Assembly (NCBI RefSeq): GCF_032452875.1
Contig: NC_083870.1
Coordinates: forward strand, 4,898,001 to 4,962,000
Length of the DNA: 64,000 nt
Reading direction: 5' to 3'
Source of the DNA: Bos javanicus
Taxonomy: Eukaryota > Chordata > Mammalia > Artiodactyla > Bovidae
The stretch's first letter is position 1. Each line of letters begins with the position of its first letter. Both the position numbers and the translations under genes were made by a program. The notes below the pieces were generated by a model, which saw nothing but the letters and a program-made list of their open reading frames with translations, was not told where the DNA came from and searched no databases. Of this stretch, positions 22,025 to 34,844 are shown piece by piece.

Positions 22025-23093
22025 ATTCCTATGAATAACTCTTATGAAATTTTTTATTTGCTAGATCTCAGATGGGAGATTCTGATGACAGCCAGGTTTG
22101 GAATTATGAGATAAAACACATACCTCAGGTAATGACAAATTGGTAAAAGCAATTAATTACTTTAACAAGCTTGTAAGACTGCACCAAATAATAATTGTAG
22201 CTTTTGCAATATTAAATTTGGGACTAAAATTCAAGAATAAACTATATGTGTATTGGATAAAGAATATTTTGATAAATATTAAACTTGGAGAAAAGGAGAG
22301 TAGTATACAATACTTCAAAGAAGCACTGAGGAGCTCAATCCAAAGTGATTGAGATGTGGTTCTTACCTTTCATATGGTGTCAGTCTGCTGAGGAAATCTT
22401 GTATAAACTCTTAGTGGTATACAAAGTAGTATGTGCTAGAATTTGTGTATACATGAACAAAGAATTGTAGGAGCAGAAAAGGGAGAGAAACAGGATTAGC
22501 CTCAGAGCAGAGGGGAAAGGCTTCACAGAAGAAATCTGTTGAATGTAAAAGGGTGTAAAGAGTTGAGTGAGGTCAAGGGGGAATCACATTCCAAATGGAA
22601 AGAAAACTCTAAACGTGGGAAAGTGTAGACTTTTGAAAGTACATGACAATATTTATAACCCGCATAAAAGCCAGTGGCTCAGTTTATGCATACTACAATA
22701 TTTCAAATAAATCAAAAGACAGGCTGACAACAAAAAGTAATTTGAAAATAATGCAAATTTAATTGCTTATTAGTAAATTTTCATATAAATGAAACCTAGG
22801 GAAATCATATTTATAGTTCCTTCTTCTTTCCTATTCCCTTCTCTCATGAGTCATTCCTGAGAACTAAGATCTTGCCTATCCCAGTCTCTCACTCCTTTTT
22901 GGCTATTGCTTCATTCTTTTTGCTCTCTAGACTTAAACTATTTATTCTCCAAACTCTGCATTAAAAAATAAAACAATATAAAAATAAAAGCAGCCACAGT
23001 ACTTACTCTTTGAAACAAGATGGAATAACAGAAATTGTATTTCCTTTTTCCACATAAAATAATTGAACAAAGTATAGGAAAAATTATACTTTG
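22025..23093. other. Unassigned AT-rich sequence
   Basis: No gene or named repeat recognised. The 70-codon frame at 22140-22352 is not similar to a family I know. Confidence 0.4.
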
Positions 23094-23330
23094 ATCACCT
23101 GATGCAAAGAGCTGACTCATTTGAAAAGACCCTGATGCTGGGAAAGATTGAAGGTGGGAGGAGAAGAGGATGACAGAGGATGATATGGCTGGATGGCATC
23201 ACCGACTCAATGGATATGAGTTTGAGTAAACTATGGGAGTTGGTGATGGACAGGGAGGCCTGGCGTGCTGCAGTCCATGGGGTCACAAAGAATTGGACAC
23301 GACTGAATGACTGAACTGAACTGAGCTGAT
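23094..23330 (+). mobile_element. BovB 3' end
   Basis: Short 5'-truncated sense BovB from GATCACCTGATGCAAAGAGC to the ACTGAACTGAACTGAGCTGA tail. It keeps the GGTGATGGACAGGGAGGCCT core. Confidence 0.93.
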
Positions 23331-23899
23331 ATATAAGTCACTGGACATCAGTCAAACAAATCAGGTGACCTATGATTGTTTCATGTTATTGTATGGAGAG
23401 TTCATGGGTCATGGTATAAGAAAGGTTAACTGATGGTGGTTCTAGCCCTCTGGCTGAGTAGAGAGGATATTGTTGAGAAAGCATAGAGTTCATAGGAAAG
23501 ACTACTAGAGAAGAGAAAGTTGCACAGCTAGAGAATTTCAGAGATATACAAAGGGTTACCCTTGAGTCTTTACTGGAGCAATGATCAACATACATGTGTG
23601 AGGAAACTGGCAGATTGGGGAAAGAATCATCTGAAGGAAGTAGAGGCAACATGCCCACATTTAGGAAATGTTCCTGGCCCCACCAATAAGACTAGAAAAT
23701 CACATGATTTATGAAACATTTGAGTAGAATATACAGAGGAATATTGCCTCAATAGTATAAAATATTTATTTCTAGATTAATCATAATCTAGACCTGCTTA
23801 ACAAATCTTAGAAACAAGACCCCTCAAAGTTTAATTGATTTAAAGTAAGTTAATTTTAGAAAAAGTTTTGACTAGGTATAGGAAAATAAAAATATCCAG
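23331..23899. other. Unassigned intergenic sequence
   Basis: No gene or named repeat. The 90-codon minus-strand frame 23386-23658 looks like chance. Confidence 0.4.
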
Positions 23900-25184
23900 C
23901 ATCTAAAAAGGTAAAGTACAAAAACTAAAATGTCTGAGATGAATCATAGATTAGATTAGACAGTGCAGAAGAAAATATCAATAAGTGTAATACAATAAAG
24001 CAGGGGGAATATTCCAAATTAAACATAGGAAGAAAAAAACAAATATGCAATTAAAGCAATATTAGTGAGTTTTGAAAAGCCATGAGTGACCTAATATACA
24101 TATAAATAGAATCCACAGAAGAGAGGGGAGTGTGAAGAAAAATAATTGAAGAAACAATGGTTCAAAACTTTGCTAAACCCGATAAAACCTATAACCTCAC
24201 AGATAATAAGATTTTATGAACCCTAGGCATAAGAGGCATGAAGAAAATTATACCAAAGTACAATGATTGCTCAAGTAATAAAGAGACTATCTTTATTATA
24301 ATAAAGACAAAGGAAGACTGAGACAAAGGGCACATTTAATTCTAAGGATCCAAAATAGTGTTTATTTTGTAAGAGTATTTTGTAAGAAAAAATTCAAGCA
24401 AGAAGACAGTAGAGCAATATCATTTAAGTACTGAAAGATAAAGATATCATTCTGGTATTTTATATTCAGCAAGAATAGTTTTCAAATTTGAGGGTGAAAG
24501 AATTTTCCAGATACATAGCAGTTCAAAGTAGTGTTCATTATCTGCACACTTAACTCAGAGGAGATGATAAAGGAAGTCTTTGGGGAGGAGGAAAACAATA
24601 CCAGATGATAATTTGAACCCCAATAAAGATATGGAGAACACTAGAAACAGTTGCAACATGGGAAAATATACAATAATAAGAAAATATTACTATGTAAGTA
24701 TGTAAACTATAATAAACATTTAAACAAAAATAATATTAATGTAGTGGGATTTATAACATATGTAAAAGTGAAATGTATGGCAATAATAACATACCAGACA
24801 GAAGGGGAGACACTGAAGTACACTACTATAAGTTTCCTATGTTATATGTGAAACAGTATATTGTCACTTGTAACTAGACTGATATGTTAAAAATGTATAC
24901 TATAACCCCCAGATCATCTTTTAAAATAACATGACAGATTTATAACTAAAAATTCAACAACAACAACAAAAAAACCACAGTGACACTTTAAAAGAGCCAT
25001 TAGTTAATCCAAAAGAAGAAAGAGTAGAGGAAAAAGAAATTGTCTTCTAGATAAAGTTAATCCTAATCACATCAGTAATCACATTAAATGTAAATGGATC
25101 ATATACCCCCAAATAAAAGACATAGCTTGTCAAATTGAATAAAAAGCAAGGACCAACATATGCTTCCTCTAAGAAGTGCATTTT
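23900..25184 (+). mobile_element. Ancient L1 ORF1/ORF2 fragment
   Basis: Diverged plus-sense L1 text covering the end of ORF1 (ATAAGAGGCATGAAGAAAAT, TTTTATATTCAGCAAGAATAG, AAATTTGAGGGTGAAAGAAT) and the start of ORF2 (ATTAAATGTAAATGGATCAT, CCAAATAAAAGACATAGC). No reading frame survives. The younger L1 that follows inserted into or beside it, cutting it off at about 25185. Confidence 0.7.
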
Positions 25185-25710
25185 TAACATAAGGGCAGGA
25201 TAGCTGGCGGTCCTAAGACGGCGAAGGACTAGGACAGGGAGACCACTTTCTTCCCTACAAATTCATCGAAAGATCATTTGAACGCTGAACAAATTCCACA
25301 AAACAACTTCTGAATGCTGGCGGAGGACACCAGACACCCAGAAAGGCAGCCCATTCTCTTTGAAAGGAGGTAGGACAAAAGATAAAAGATAAAAAGAGAG
25401 ACAAAAGACTTAGTAATGGAGACCCCTTCATGAGGGAGTTGTGAAGGAGAAGTTTCCAAACACCAGGAAACCCTCTCACAGGTGTGTCTGTGGGGAGTTT
25501 TGGAATTTCAGAGGGCAACATAACCAGGAGGGAAAAAAAAAAACAAAAAACAAACCCACAGATTACACGCCTAACCTCAACTCCCAGTGGAAAAGTAACC
25601 CAGATGCACGTGTCTGCCAGCAGCAAGCCGGGGCTGAACAGGGAGGTGCGAGCTTCATTGCTTAGGAAAATGACCGGGCCTGAATGATCTGAGGACAATC
25701 TGAGGGAGCT

Positions 25711-25934
25711 AATGCGAAGAGTTGACTCATTGGAAAAGACTGATGCTGGGAGGAATTGGGGGCAAGAGGAGAAGGGGACGACAGAGGATGAGATGGCTGG
25801 ATGGCATCACTGACTTGATGGACACGAGTCTGAATGAACTCTGGGAGTTGGTGATGGACAGGGAGGCCTGGCGTGCTGCGATTCATGGGATCGCAAACAG
25901 TCGGACACGACTGAGCGACTGAACTGAACTGAAT
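25711..25934 (+). mobile_element. BovB 3' end inside the L1 5'UTR
   Basis: Sense BovB fragment from ATGCGAAGAGTTGACTCATT to the GACTGAACTGAACTG tail. The L1 text continues on both sides (GAGGGAGCTAATG / AATGTGAGATAGCAACCC), so the insertion point is certain; only AATG is repeated. Confidence 0.93.
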
Positions 25935-25969
25935 GTGAGATAGCAACCCAAACTGTGGGATAGCCAGAG

Positions 25970-26012
25970 AGAGAGAGAGAGAGAGGGAAAAAAAAGAGAG
26001 AGAGAGAGAGAG
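25970..26012 (+). repeat. (GA)n tract in L1 5'UTR
   Basis: Alternating GA interrupted by GGGAAAAAAA. It gives the Ser/Leu-rich antisense frame nearby. Confidence 0.95.
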
Positions 26013-27242
26013 AACTTTCCCGTGAAAAGCTCTAAGGCATAGCCTGGCCTGCTCACAGAACAAAGGACTGAGCAAATACCAGAGGAGAGCTAGCCGGCTG
26101 CAGACAGGCCCCTCCCCACGCTGGAGGCAGAGAAGCAGGCGGGTGACAACCAGAGCCGGAAGGCGACGGGCAATCTCGGCCCCAGAGACGGCATCCTCCA
26201 CCAAACTATGAGCAGGCTCCCAGTTACTAACCAAGCCTTCCTGGGATCCTGGATGGTTGACATCCGCCAGGAGGGTTGCAGTAAGAAATCAATTTCCTAG
26301 AAGAGAAAAACGGCACACTTGAGACGGCACTTTTGTGGTGCACCCTGGAAACTGAGCGGCTGGGAAGGGGGAGGTGATAAGACACACCGTCCACCTGGGG
26401 AGAGTGTGCTTGCCAAGCACCTGGCCACCTGAGCTGCTCGGATTTGTGAAGGGCACAAAACGAAGGCCCAACCAAGTCTGTGTTTTTGTGGAGTACCCAA
26501 GAACCTGAACCTGAGAGGCTTAGACCTGGGAAGTGCACACAACCCAGGGCCCCCTGTAGAAGAACCTCGAGTCTGAGTAGTGTAGACTGGGAAAGCACAC
26601 ACGCCGTGAGCGGGGGCAAACCTAGTAGGGCCCAGACACTGCGAGCACTCCTCAGTGTTCCTCCCTCCCCACAGCACAATTGAACAAGTGAGCCTTAATA
26701 AACATCCACCTTTGCCCCCTTGTGTCAGGGCAGAAATTAGACACTGAAGAGACGTGCAAACAGATAAGCCAAAATAAACAAAAAGAGGGAATCGCTTTGG
26801 AAGTGACAGGTGCGACAGATTAAAACCCTGTAGTTAGCACTGACTACATTGGAAGGGGCCTATAGACCTTGAGAAGTATAAGCTGGAACAAGGAACTATC
26901 TGAAACCGAACTGACCCCACACTGCCCTCAACAGCTCCAGAGAAATTTCTAGATATATTTTACTATTATCATTTTTTAATTTTTAAATTTTTTTAATTTT
27001 TAAATTCTTTATTACTCCTTTAATTTTTAAAAACTACTATTACCTTGAAAAAAAGACCCAATTTTTAAAGCAAATTTCATATATATATATATATTTTATA
27101 ATTTTTGTGATTTTTTTTAAAAAAATTGTATTTTTGGAGCCTAACCTCTACTCTAGATTTTTAATCTTTATTTTTAATATTTGTTATCAATTTTGTACCT
27201 TTAAGAATCCAATCTTCAGTACCCATTTTTACTTAGAAGTGT

Positions 27243-27670
27243 GATTACTGGCTTGATTACTCTCTCCCCTTTTGACTCTCCTTTTTCTCTCCCAGGTCAT
27301 CTCTATCTCCTCCCTCTCCCTTCTCTTCTCTACTTAACTCTGTGAATCTCTTTGGGTGTTCTGGGCCATGAAGAACTCTTAGGGAACTGATTACTGGCTA
27401 GATTTGTTTCTCTCCTTTTGACTCCCCCTCTTCTCCTTGTCACCTCTATCTCCTTCCCCCCTCTTCTCTTCTCTATGTAACTCTGTGAACCTCTCTGAAT
27501 GCTCCAGACTGCAGAGAGCACACAGAGAATTGATTACTGGCTAGATTGCTCTCTCCCCTTTTGACTCCCCCTCCTCTACTCCTGGTCACCTCTATGTCCC
27601 TCCTCCCACTTCTCTTCTCCATGTAACTCTGTGAACCTCTCTGGCTGTCCCTCACTGTGAAGAATCTTTT
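27243..27670 (+). repeat. Three ~144-bp tandem repeats in the L1 5'UTR
   Basis: Units begin with GATTACTGGCT at 27243, 27389 and 27532. Each continues with CTCTCCCCTTTTGACTC, a pyrimidine block, and TAACTCTGTGAAYCTCTCT. Spacings are 146 and 143 bp and the third unit fades by about 27670. They resemble, in arrangement only, the monomer arrays of rodent L1 promoters. Confidence 0.85.
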
Positions 27671-28197
27671 CACCATTAACCTAGATGTTTTATCATTGGT
27701 ATTGTATGGGTGGAGAAGGCTTGAGGCTACTGTAAGAATAAGGCTGAAAGCCAAAGGCAGGAGGCTTAAATCCAAAATTAGAGAACACCAGAAAACTCCT
27801 GACTCCAGGGAACATTAATCAACAAGAGCTCATCCAAAAGCCTCCATACCTATACTGAAACCAAGCTCCATCCAAGAGCCAACAAGTTTCAGAGCAAGAC
27901 ATACCAAACTAATTCTCCAACAACACAGGAAGATAAGCCTGAGCATTAAAACACATGTGGCCAAAAGTCACACCAAATGCATAGACACCTCAAAATTCGC
28001 TACTAGACACTTTATTGCACTCCGGATTGAAGAGATCCAGCTCCACCACCAGAACACTGACACAAGCTTCCCTAAACAGGAAACCTTGACAAGGCACTCT
28101 TCCAACCCCACCCACAGGGAGGAATCTCCACAATAAAGAGGAACCACAAACTTCCAGCACATAGAAAGGTGTCCCCAAACACAGCAATCTAAACAAG

Positions 28198-29250
28198 ATG
28201 AAAAGGCAGAGAAATATTCAGCAGGTAAAGGAACATGATAAATGCCCACCAAGCCAAACAAAAGAGGAGGAGATAGGGAGTCTACCTGAAAAAGAATTCA
28301 GAATAATGATAGTAAAAATGATCCAAAATCTTGAAAACAAAGTGGAATTACAGATAAATAGTCTGGAGACAAGGATTGAGAAGATGCAAGAAAAGTTTAA
28401 CAAGGACTTAGGAGAAATAAAAAAGAGTCAATCAATAATGCGACCCCATGGACTGTAGCCTACCAGAATCCTCAGTCCATGGGATTTTCCAGGCAAGAGT
28501 ACTGGAGGGGGTTGCCATTTCCTTCTCCAGGGGATCTTCCCAACCCAGAGATCAAAGCCGGGTCTCCTGCATTGTAGGCAGATGCTTTACCATCTGAGCT
28601 ACCAGGGAAGCCCGAATAATGCAATAGCTGAGCTCAAAAGCACTCTGGAGGGAACCAAGAGTAGAATAACAGAGGCAGAAGATAGGATAAGTGAGGTAGA
28701 AAATAGAATTGTGGAAATAAATGAAGCAGAGAGGGAAAAAGGAAAAAAGAATGAAAAGAAATGAGGACAACATCAGAGACCTCTGGGACAATGTTAAACA
28801 CCGCAACATTCGAATCATGGGAGTCCCAGAAGAAGAAGACAAAAAAAAAAAAAAAAAAAAAGACCATGAGAAAATACTTGAGGAGATGATAGTTGAAAAT
28901 TTCCCTAAAACGGGGAAGGAAACAGCCACTCAAGTCCAAGAAACCCAGAGAGTCCCAAACAGGATAAACCCAAGGTGGAACACACCAAGACACATATTAA
29001 TCAAATTAACAAAGATCAAACAGAAATCACAAATACTACAAGCAACAAGGGGGAAAAAAAAAAAAAAAAACAAATAACACACAAGGGGATTTCCATAAGG
29101 ATAACAGCTGATCTTTCAATAGAAACTCTTCAGTCCAGAAGGGAATGGCAGAAAATACTTAAAGTGATGAAAGAGAAACATCTACAATCAGATTACCATA
29201 CCCAGCAAGGATCACATTCAAATATAAAGGAGAAATCCGGAGCTTTATAG
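28198..29250 (+). pseudogene. L1 ORF1 (RNA-binding coiled-coil protein), broken
   Basis: ORF1p is the trimeric RNA-binding chaperone of the L1 particle. The ATG at 28198 opens MKRQRNIQQVKE, followed by a heptad-rich stretch (NLENKVELQINSLETRIEKM) typical of the coiled coil. A Bov-tA at 28442-28614 splits it. The coiled coil resumes (RITEAEDRISEVENRIVEIN), a frame change near 28720-28760 follows, then the RRM start (HRNIRIMGVPEEE), which is broken by an A-run at 28841-28861. The C-terminal domain (RHILIKLTKIK, RREWQKILKVMKEKHLQ) occupies 28985-29190 with another A-run at 29053-29070. Several frame changes leave no functional product. Confidence 0.88.
28442..28614 (-). mobile_element. Bov-tA SINE inside L1 ORF1, 8-bp TSD
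   Basis: Antisense Bov-tA lacking its tail end. It runs from GACCCCATGGACTGTAGCC to the tRNA-like ACCATCTGAGCTACCAGGG. The exact repeat AATAATGC flanks it at 28434-28441 and 28615-28622. Confidence 0.95.
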
Positions 29251-29374
29251 ACAAGCAAAAACTGAGAGAATTCAGAACACCAAACCAGCTCTTCAACAAA
29301 TGCTAAAGACCTTCTCTAGACAGGAAACACAGAAAAGGTTTATAAACTCAAACCCAAACAACAAAGTAAATGAC

Positions 29375-32300
29375 AAGGGGATCATATTTATTAATAACTA
29401 CCTTAAATGTAAATGGGTTGAATGCCTCAACCAAAAGACAAAGAATGGCTAAATGGATACAAAAACAAGACCCCTATATATGCTGCCTATAAGAGATCCA
29501 CCTCAAAACAAGGGACACATACAGGCTGAAAGTGATGGGCTGGAAAAAGATATTTCACACAAATGGAGACCAAAAGAAAGCAGGAGTAGCAATACTCATA
29601 TCAGATAAAATAGACTTTGAAATAAAGGCTGTGAAAAGAGATAAAGAAGGACACTACATAATGATCAAAGGATCAATCCAAAAAAGAGATATAACAATTA
29701 TAAATGTATATGCACTCAACATAGGAGCACCACAATATGTAAGGCAAATGCTAACAAGTAAGAAAGGGGAAATTAACAGTAACACAATAATAGTGGGAGG
29801 CATCAATACCCCACTCACACCTCTAGATAGATCAACTAAACAGAAAATTAGCAAGAAAACACAGACTTTAAACGATACAATGGACCAGTGACACCTAATT
29901 GATGTCTATAGGACATTTCACCCCAAAACAATGAATTTCACCTTTTTCTCAAGTGCACACGGAAACTTCTCCAGGATAGATCACATCCTGGGCCATAAAT
30001 CTAGCCTTGGTAAATTCAAAAAAATGGAAATCATCTCAAGCATCTTTTCTGATCACAATACAGTAAGATAAGATGCCAACTACAGGAAAAAACTATGAAA
30101 AAATCAAACATATGGAGGCTAAACAACACACTTCTGAATAACCAACAAATCACAGAAGAAATTAAAAAAAAGAAATGAAAGTATGCATAGAAATGAATAA
30201 AAATGAGAACACAACAGTCTAAATCCTATGAGATTCAGTAATAGCAGTGCTAAGGGGAAGGTTCATGGCAATACAAGCTTACCTCAAGAAACAGGAGAAA
30301 AATCAATAAATAACTTAACTCTCCAGTACTCTTGCTTGGAAAATCCCATGGATGGAGGAGCCTGGTAGGCTGCAATCCCTGGGGTCATGAAGAGTCGGAC
30401 ACAACTGAATGATTTCATTTTCACTTTTCACTTTCATGCATCGGAGCAAGAAGTGGCAACTCACTCCAGTATTCTTGCCTGGAGAAACCCAGAGATGGAG
30501 GAGCCTGGTAGGCTGCCATCTATGGGGTCACACAGAGTCAGACACGACTGAAGTTACTTAGCAGCAGCAGCTACATCTAAAGCTACTAGAAAAAGAAGAA
30601 ATGAAGAACTCCAGGGTTAGGAGAAGGAAATAAATCATAAAAATTAGGGCAGAAATAAATGCAAAAAAACAAAGAGACCATAGCAAATATCAATAAAACT
30701 AAAAGCTGGTTCTTTGAGAAGATAAATAAAATAGACAAAACTTTAGCTAGACTAATCAAGAAAAAAAGGGAGAAGAATCAAATCAACAAAATTAAAAATG
30801 AAAATGGAGAAATCACAACAGACAACACAGATATACAAAGGATCATGAGACTACTATCAGCAACTGTATGCCAATAAAATGGACAACTTGGAAGAAATGG
30901 ACAAATTCTTAAAATAGTGTAACTTTCCAAAACTGAACCAGGAAGAAATAGAAAATCTTAACAGACTCATCACAAGCATGGAAATCAAAACTGTAATCAG
31001 AAATCTTTCAGCAAACAAAAGCCCAGGACTGCTGGCTTCACAGCTGAATTCTACCAAAAAATTTAGAGAACAGCTAACACCTAGCCTACCCAAACTCTTC
31101 CAGAAAATTGCAGAAGAAGGTAAACTTCCAAACTCATTCTATGAGGCTGCAATCACTTGAATAGCAAAACCAGACGAAGATGGCACAAAAAAAGAAAACT
31201 ACAGGCCAATATCACTGATGAATATATATGCAAAAATCCTTAACAAAATTCTAGCAAACAGAATCCAACAACATATTAAAAAGATCATACATCATGACCA
31301 AGTGGGCTTTATCCCAGCGATGCAAGGATTCATCAATATTCATAAATTAATCAATGTTATAAACCACATTAAGAAGTTGAAAGATAAAACCATATGATTA
31401 TCTCAATAGATTCAGAGAAAGCCTTTGACAAAATTCAACATCTATTTATGATAAAAACCCTCCAGAAAGCAGGCATAGAAGGAACATACCTCAACATAAT
31501 AAAAGCCATTTATGATAAACCCACACCAAACATTATCCTCAATGGTGAATAACTGAAAAATATCCCCTAAAGTCGGGAACAAGACAAGGATGCCCAGGGT
31601 CACCACTACTATTCAATATAGTTTTGGAAATTTTAACCACAGCAATCTGAGAAGAAAAAGAAATAGAAGGAATCCAGATTGGGAAAAGACAACATAAAAC
31701 TCTCACTGTTTGTAGATAACATGATCCTCTACATAGAAAACTCTAAAGACTCCACAAGAAAATTACTACAGCTAATCAATGAATATAGTAAAGTTGCAGG
31801 ATATAAAATTAACACACAGAAACCGCTTGCATTCCTATACACTAACAATGAGAAAACAGAAAGAGAAATTAAGGAAACAATTACATTCACCATTGCACTG
31901 AAAAGAATAAGATACTTAGTAATAAATCTATATAAAGAAACAAAAGACCTATATATAGAAAACTATAAAACACTGATGAAATAAATCAAAGAGGACACTA
32001 ATAGATGGAGAAATATACCATGTTCATGGATTGGAAGAATCAATATAGTGAAAATTAGTATATTACCCAAAGCAATCTATAGATTCAATGCAATCCCTAT
32101 CAAGCTATCAATGGTATTTTTCAGAGAATTAAAACAAATAATTTCACAATCTGTATGGAAACACAAAAAAGCCTCGAATAGCCAAAGCAATCTTGAGAAA
32201 GAAGAATGAAACCAGAGGAATCAACCTGTCTGACTTCAGACTATACTACAAAGCAACAGTCATCAAGACAGTATGGTACTGACACAAAGACCAACATATA

Positions 32301-33420
32301 GATCATTGGAACAAAATAGAAAGCCCAGAGATAAATCCACACACCTATGGGCACCTATCTTTGACAAAGGAGGCAAGAATATACAATGGAGAAAAGACAA
32401 GTGGTGCTGGGAAACTGGTTAACCATCTGTAAAAGAACAAAACTAGAACACTTTTTAATGCTATACACAAAAATAAACTCAAAATGGATTAAAGATCTAA
32501 ATGTAAGACCAGAAAATGTAAAAATCCTAGAGGAAAACATAGGCAAAACACTCTCTGACATAAATCACAGCAGGATCCTCTATGACCCACCTTCCAGAAT
32601 ATTGGAAATAAAAGCAAAAATAAACAAATGGGACCTAATTAAACTTAAAAGCTTTTGCACAAAGAACAACCTATAAGTAAGGTGAAAAGACAGCTTTCAG
32701 AATGGGAGAAAATAATAGCAAAAGAAGCAACTGACAAATAATTAATCTCAAAAATATACAAGAAGCCCTTGTCGTTCAATACCAGAAAAATAAGCCACCC
32801 AATCAAAAAATGGGCCAAAGAACTAAACAGACATATTTCCAGAGAAGACATACAGATGGCTAACAAACACACGAAAAGATGCTCAACATCACTTATCATC
32901 AGAGAAATGCAAATCAAAACCACAATGAGATACCATCTCACACCAGTCAGAAGGGCTGCTATCAAAAAGTCTACATACAATCAATGTTGAAAAGGTTGCA
33001 GAAAAAAAGGAATACACTCATACACTGTTGGTGGGAAAGCAAACTAGTATAGCCACTATGGAGAACAGTGTGGAGATTCTTTAAAAAACTGGAAATAGAA
33101 CTGCCATATGACCCAGCAATCCCACTGATGGGCATACACACCAAAGAAACCAGAATTGAAAGAGACACTTGTACCCCAATTTCATCACAGCACAGTTTAC
33201 AATAGCTAGGACATGGAAGCAAACTAGATGTCCATCGGCAGATGAATGGATAAGAAAACCGTGGTACATATACACAATGTAATATTATGCAGCTATTAAA
33301 AATAATACGTTTGAATCAGTTTTAATGAGGTGGATGAAACTGGAACCTATTATACAGAGTGAAGTAAGCCAGGAAAAAAAACACCAATACAGTATATTAA
33401 TGCATATATATGGAATTTAG
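29375..33420 (+). pseudogene. L1 ORF2 (endonuclease-reverse transcriptase), broken
   Basis: ORF2p nicks the target DNA and reverse-transcribes the RNA. The endonuclease starts at about 29375. At 29532-29891 one frame stays open and shows QKKAGVAILISDK and KGSIQKRDITIINVYA. The conserved GDFNTPL box reads GGINTPL (Gly codon 29799-29801), losing a catalytic Asp. The linker carries SWFFEKINKIDKTLARLIKK (about 30700). The RT spans about 30980-32000. Its FADD box reads FVDN (31709-31720), so the second active-site Asp is Asn. The C-terminal region includes FLMLYTKINSKWIKDLNV (32430-32500) and EMQIKTTMRYHLTPVRRAAI (32905-32965). Many stops, several frame changes and a Bov-A2 at 30316-30573 interrupt it. 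Confidence 0.9.
30316..30573 (+). mobile_element. Bov-A2 SINE inside L1 ORF2
   Basis: Sense Bov-A2 dimer from CTCCAGTACTCTTGCTTGG to the AGCAGCAGCAG tail, containing the TTCACTTTTCACTTTCATGC linker. L1 text continues on both sides. The target duplication is unclear, at most a few bases. Confidence 0.93.
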
Positions 33421-33775
33421 AAATATGGTAATGATGACCCAATATGTGAGACAGCAAAAAAGACACAGAGATAAAGAAGAGACTTTTGGACTCGGTGGGA
33501 TAAGGCGAGTGTGGGATAATTTGAGAGAATAGCATTGAAACATGTATATTACCATATGTGAAATAGATGACCAGTCCAAGTTCAATGCATGAAACAGGGC
33601 ACTCAAAGCCAGTGCACTGGGACAACCTTGAGGGATGGAATGGGGAGGGAGGCGGCTGAGGAGTTCAGGATAGGGGACACATGTACACCCATGGCTGATT
33701 CATGTCAAGGCATGGCAAAAACCACTACAATATTGAAAGTAATTGGCCTCCAGTTAAAATACATAAATTAATTTT

Positions 33776-34195
33776 TTAAAAAAAGAAACTAAAAAAAAAT
33801 TGTGGGCATGATGTTGCAACATAAAATTTAAAAAGTATTCATTTTATAAGGCTTAATAATATATCTCTTTCTGAGATTTTTCTTTAGTGATGCAGCCCCT
33901 TCCCAAATACTCTGCATTCTTAGTTCTCATCACTACTCTTATTTTCCTGGGGCTTTTTTTCACTCATTTTCCACTATTATTCTCTTATACTATGGATTTG
34001 TTCTCAGTTCTTCACTTTAGATTTACCTTATCTATCTTTGTCTTGAGGCTAATGATCAGCATTTTTCTTTAAACTCTTCCAGATCACTGAGAAATTTTAC
34101 CTTAAAACTTCATGTCTTTGGGAATTTGGCTGTCTTAGCTACCTCAAGTTGTTCTAGATGTACTGAAGTCAAATAGAAAAAAAATGAAAGCATAG
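33776..34195. other. Unassigned intergenic sequence
   Basis: No gene or named repeat between the L1 tail and the next SINE. Confidence 0.45.
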
Positions 34196-34372
34196 TTGCT
34201 AAATGCTATCCGACTCTTTATGACCCCATAAAGAAGCTCTCCTGCCCATGGCAAGAATCCTGGAGTGGGCAGCCATTCTCTTCTCCAGGGGATCTTCCCA
34301 ACCCAGAGATCAAACCTTGGTGCCCTGCATTGCAGGTGGATTCTTTACCATCCGATTTACTGGGAAAGCCTG
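34196..34372 (-). mobile_element. Bov-tA SINE
   Basis: Antisense, diverged: GCTATCCGACTCTTTATGACC (body) to TGCAGGTGGATTCTTTACC (tRNA-like head). An internal deletion removes part of the body around 34235. Confidence 0.88.
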
Positions 34373-34844
34373 TATAAAAGTCAAGGACACAGCGAAAGAG
34401 AACTCATCTCAGATGGTTCAGATGAAAGACTTTAAAGAAGTGACCACTTTTTAGTTAAGGGGTAAAACAAAAAGGAGTGTTCAGGGAACACCAGAAGCAT
34501 AGAAACTGAGCTGTCCTTAGGAGTGGAGCAAATAAGGAAGAAATGCCGTGATCTTTTTCTTTCATCTTCCAATCTCCAGTGAAGGCCTCCCATTACCAGC
34601 TGGCACAGGAATATGAGGAATGCTGTTTGCAAAGGCAGTCCTACTGCAGATATAAAGCATGGCAGAGAAACACACACACAAAAATGTATCTAGGAGAGAA
34701 AAATAGCATAGGACAGAGGGTAATTCTGAATTACTTTTTGTCAGCCCATAAATATCTTCTGTTTGTATGACATAACTACTAGGTCATGATGTACATAATT
34801 TAAAAGGCAGAATTTTCAGAAGATTTTAGAAAGAATTTACTTGT
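34373..34844. other. Unassigned intergenic sequence
   Basis: No gene or named repeat. The 63-81 codon frames on both strands have no family features. Confidence 0.4.

Larger units (their letters stand above)
25190..28197 (+). promoter_or_regulatory. L1 5'UTR (internal promoter region)
   Basis: Starts near GGATAGCTGGCGGTCCTAAG and is GC-rich relative to the surroundings up to about 26680, then AT-rich (26950-27200). It contains a GA tract at 25970-26012 and a three-unit repeat at 27243-27670. By family knowledge an L1 5'UTR carries an internal RNA polymerase II promoter; none is proved here. Minus-strand open frames of 150-190 codons across it are not genes. Confidence 0.75.
25190..33775 (+). 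mobile_element. Near full-length bovine-type L1
   Basis: An 8.6-kb L1 on the plus strand: 5'UTR (25190-28197), ORF1 (28198-29250), ORF2 (about 29375-33420), and a 3'UTR ending in AATTAATTTTTTAAAAAAAG plus A-run near 33775. The length, allowing for about 0.65 kb of inserted BovB, Bov-tA and Bov-A2, fits the roughly 8-kb bovine L1. It is dead: frames are broken and the endonuclease and RT active sites are altered. I could not find a convincing target-site duplication. Confidence 0.9.

Noticed and set aside
25662..26679. Minus-strand open frames of 190 and 150 codons
   Set aside because: They run antisense across the L1 5'UTR and an inserted BovB fragment; composition and the GA tract explain the openness.
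25185..33800. Target-site duplication of the long L1
   Set aside because: The flanks GTGCATTTTTAACATAAGG and GTATTCATTTTATAAGG look vaguely alike, but I could not define an exact repeat.
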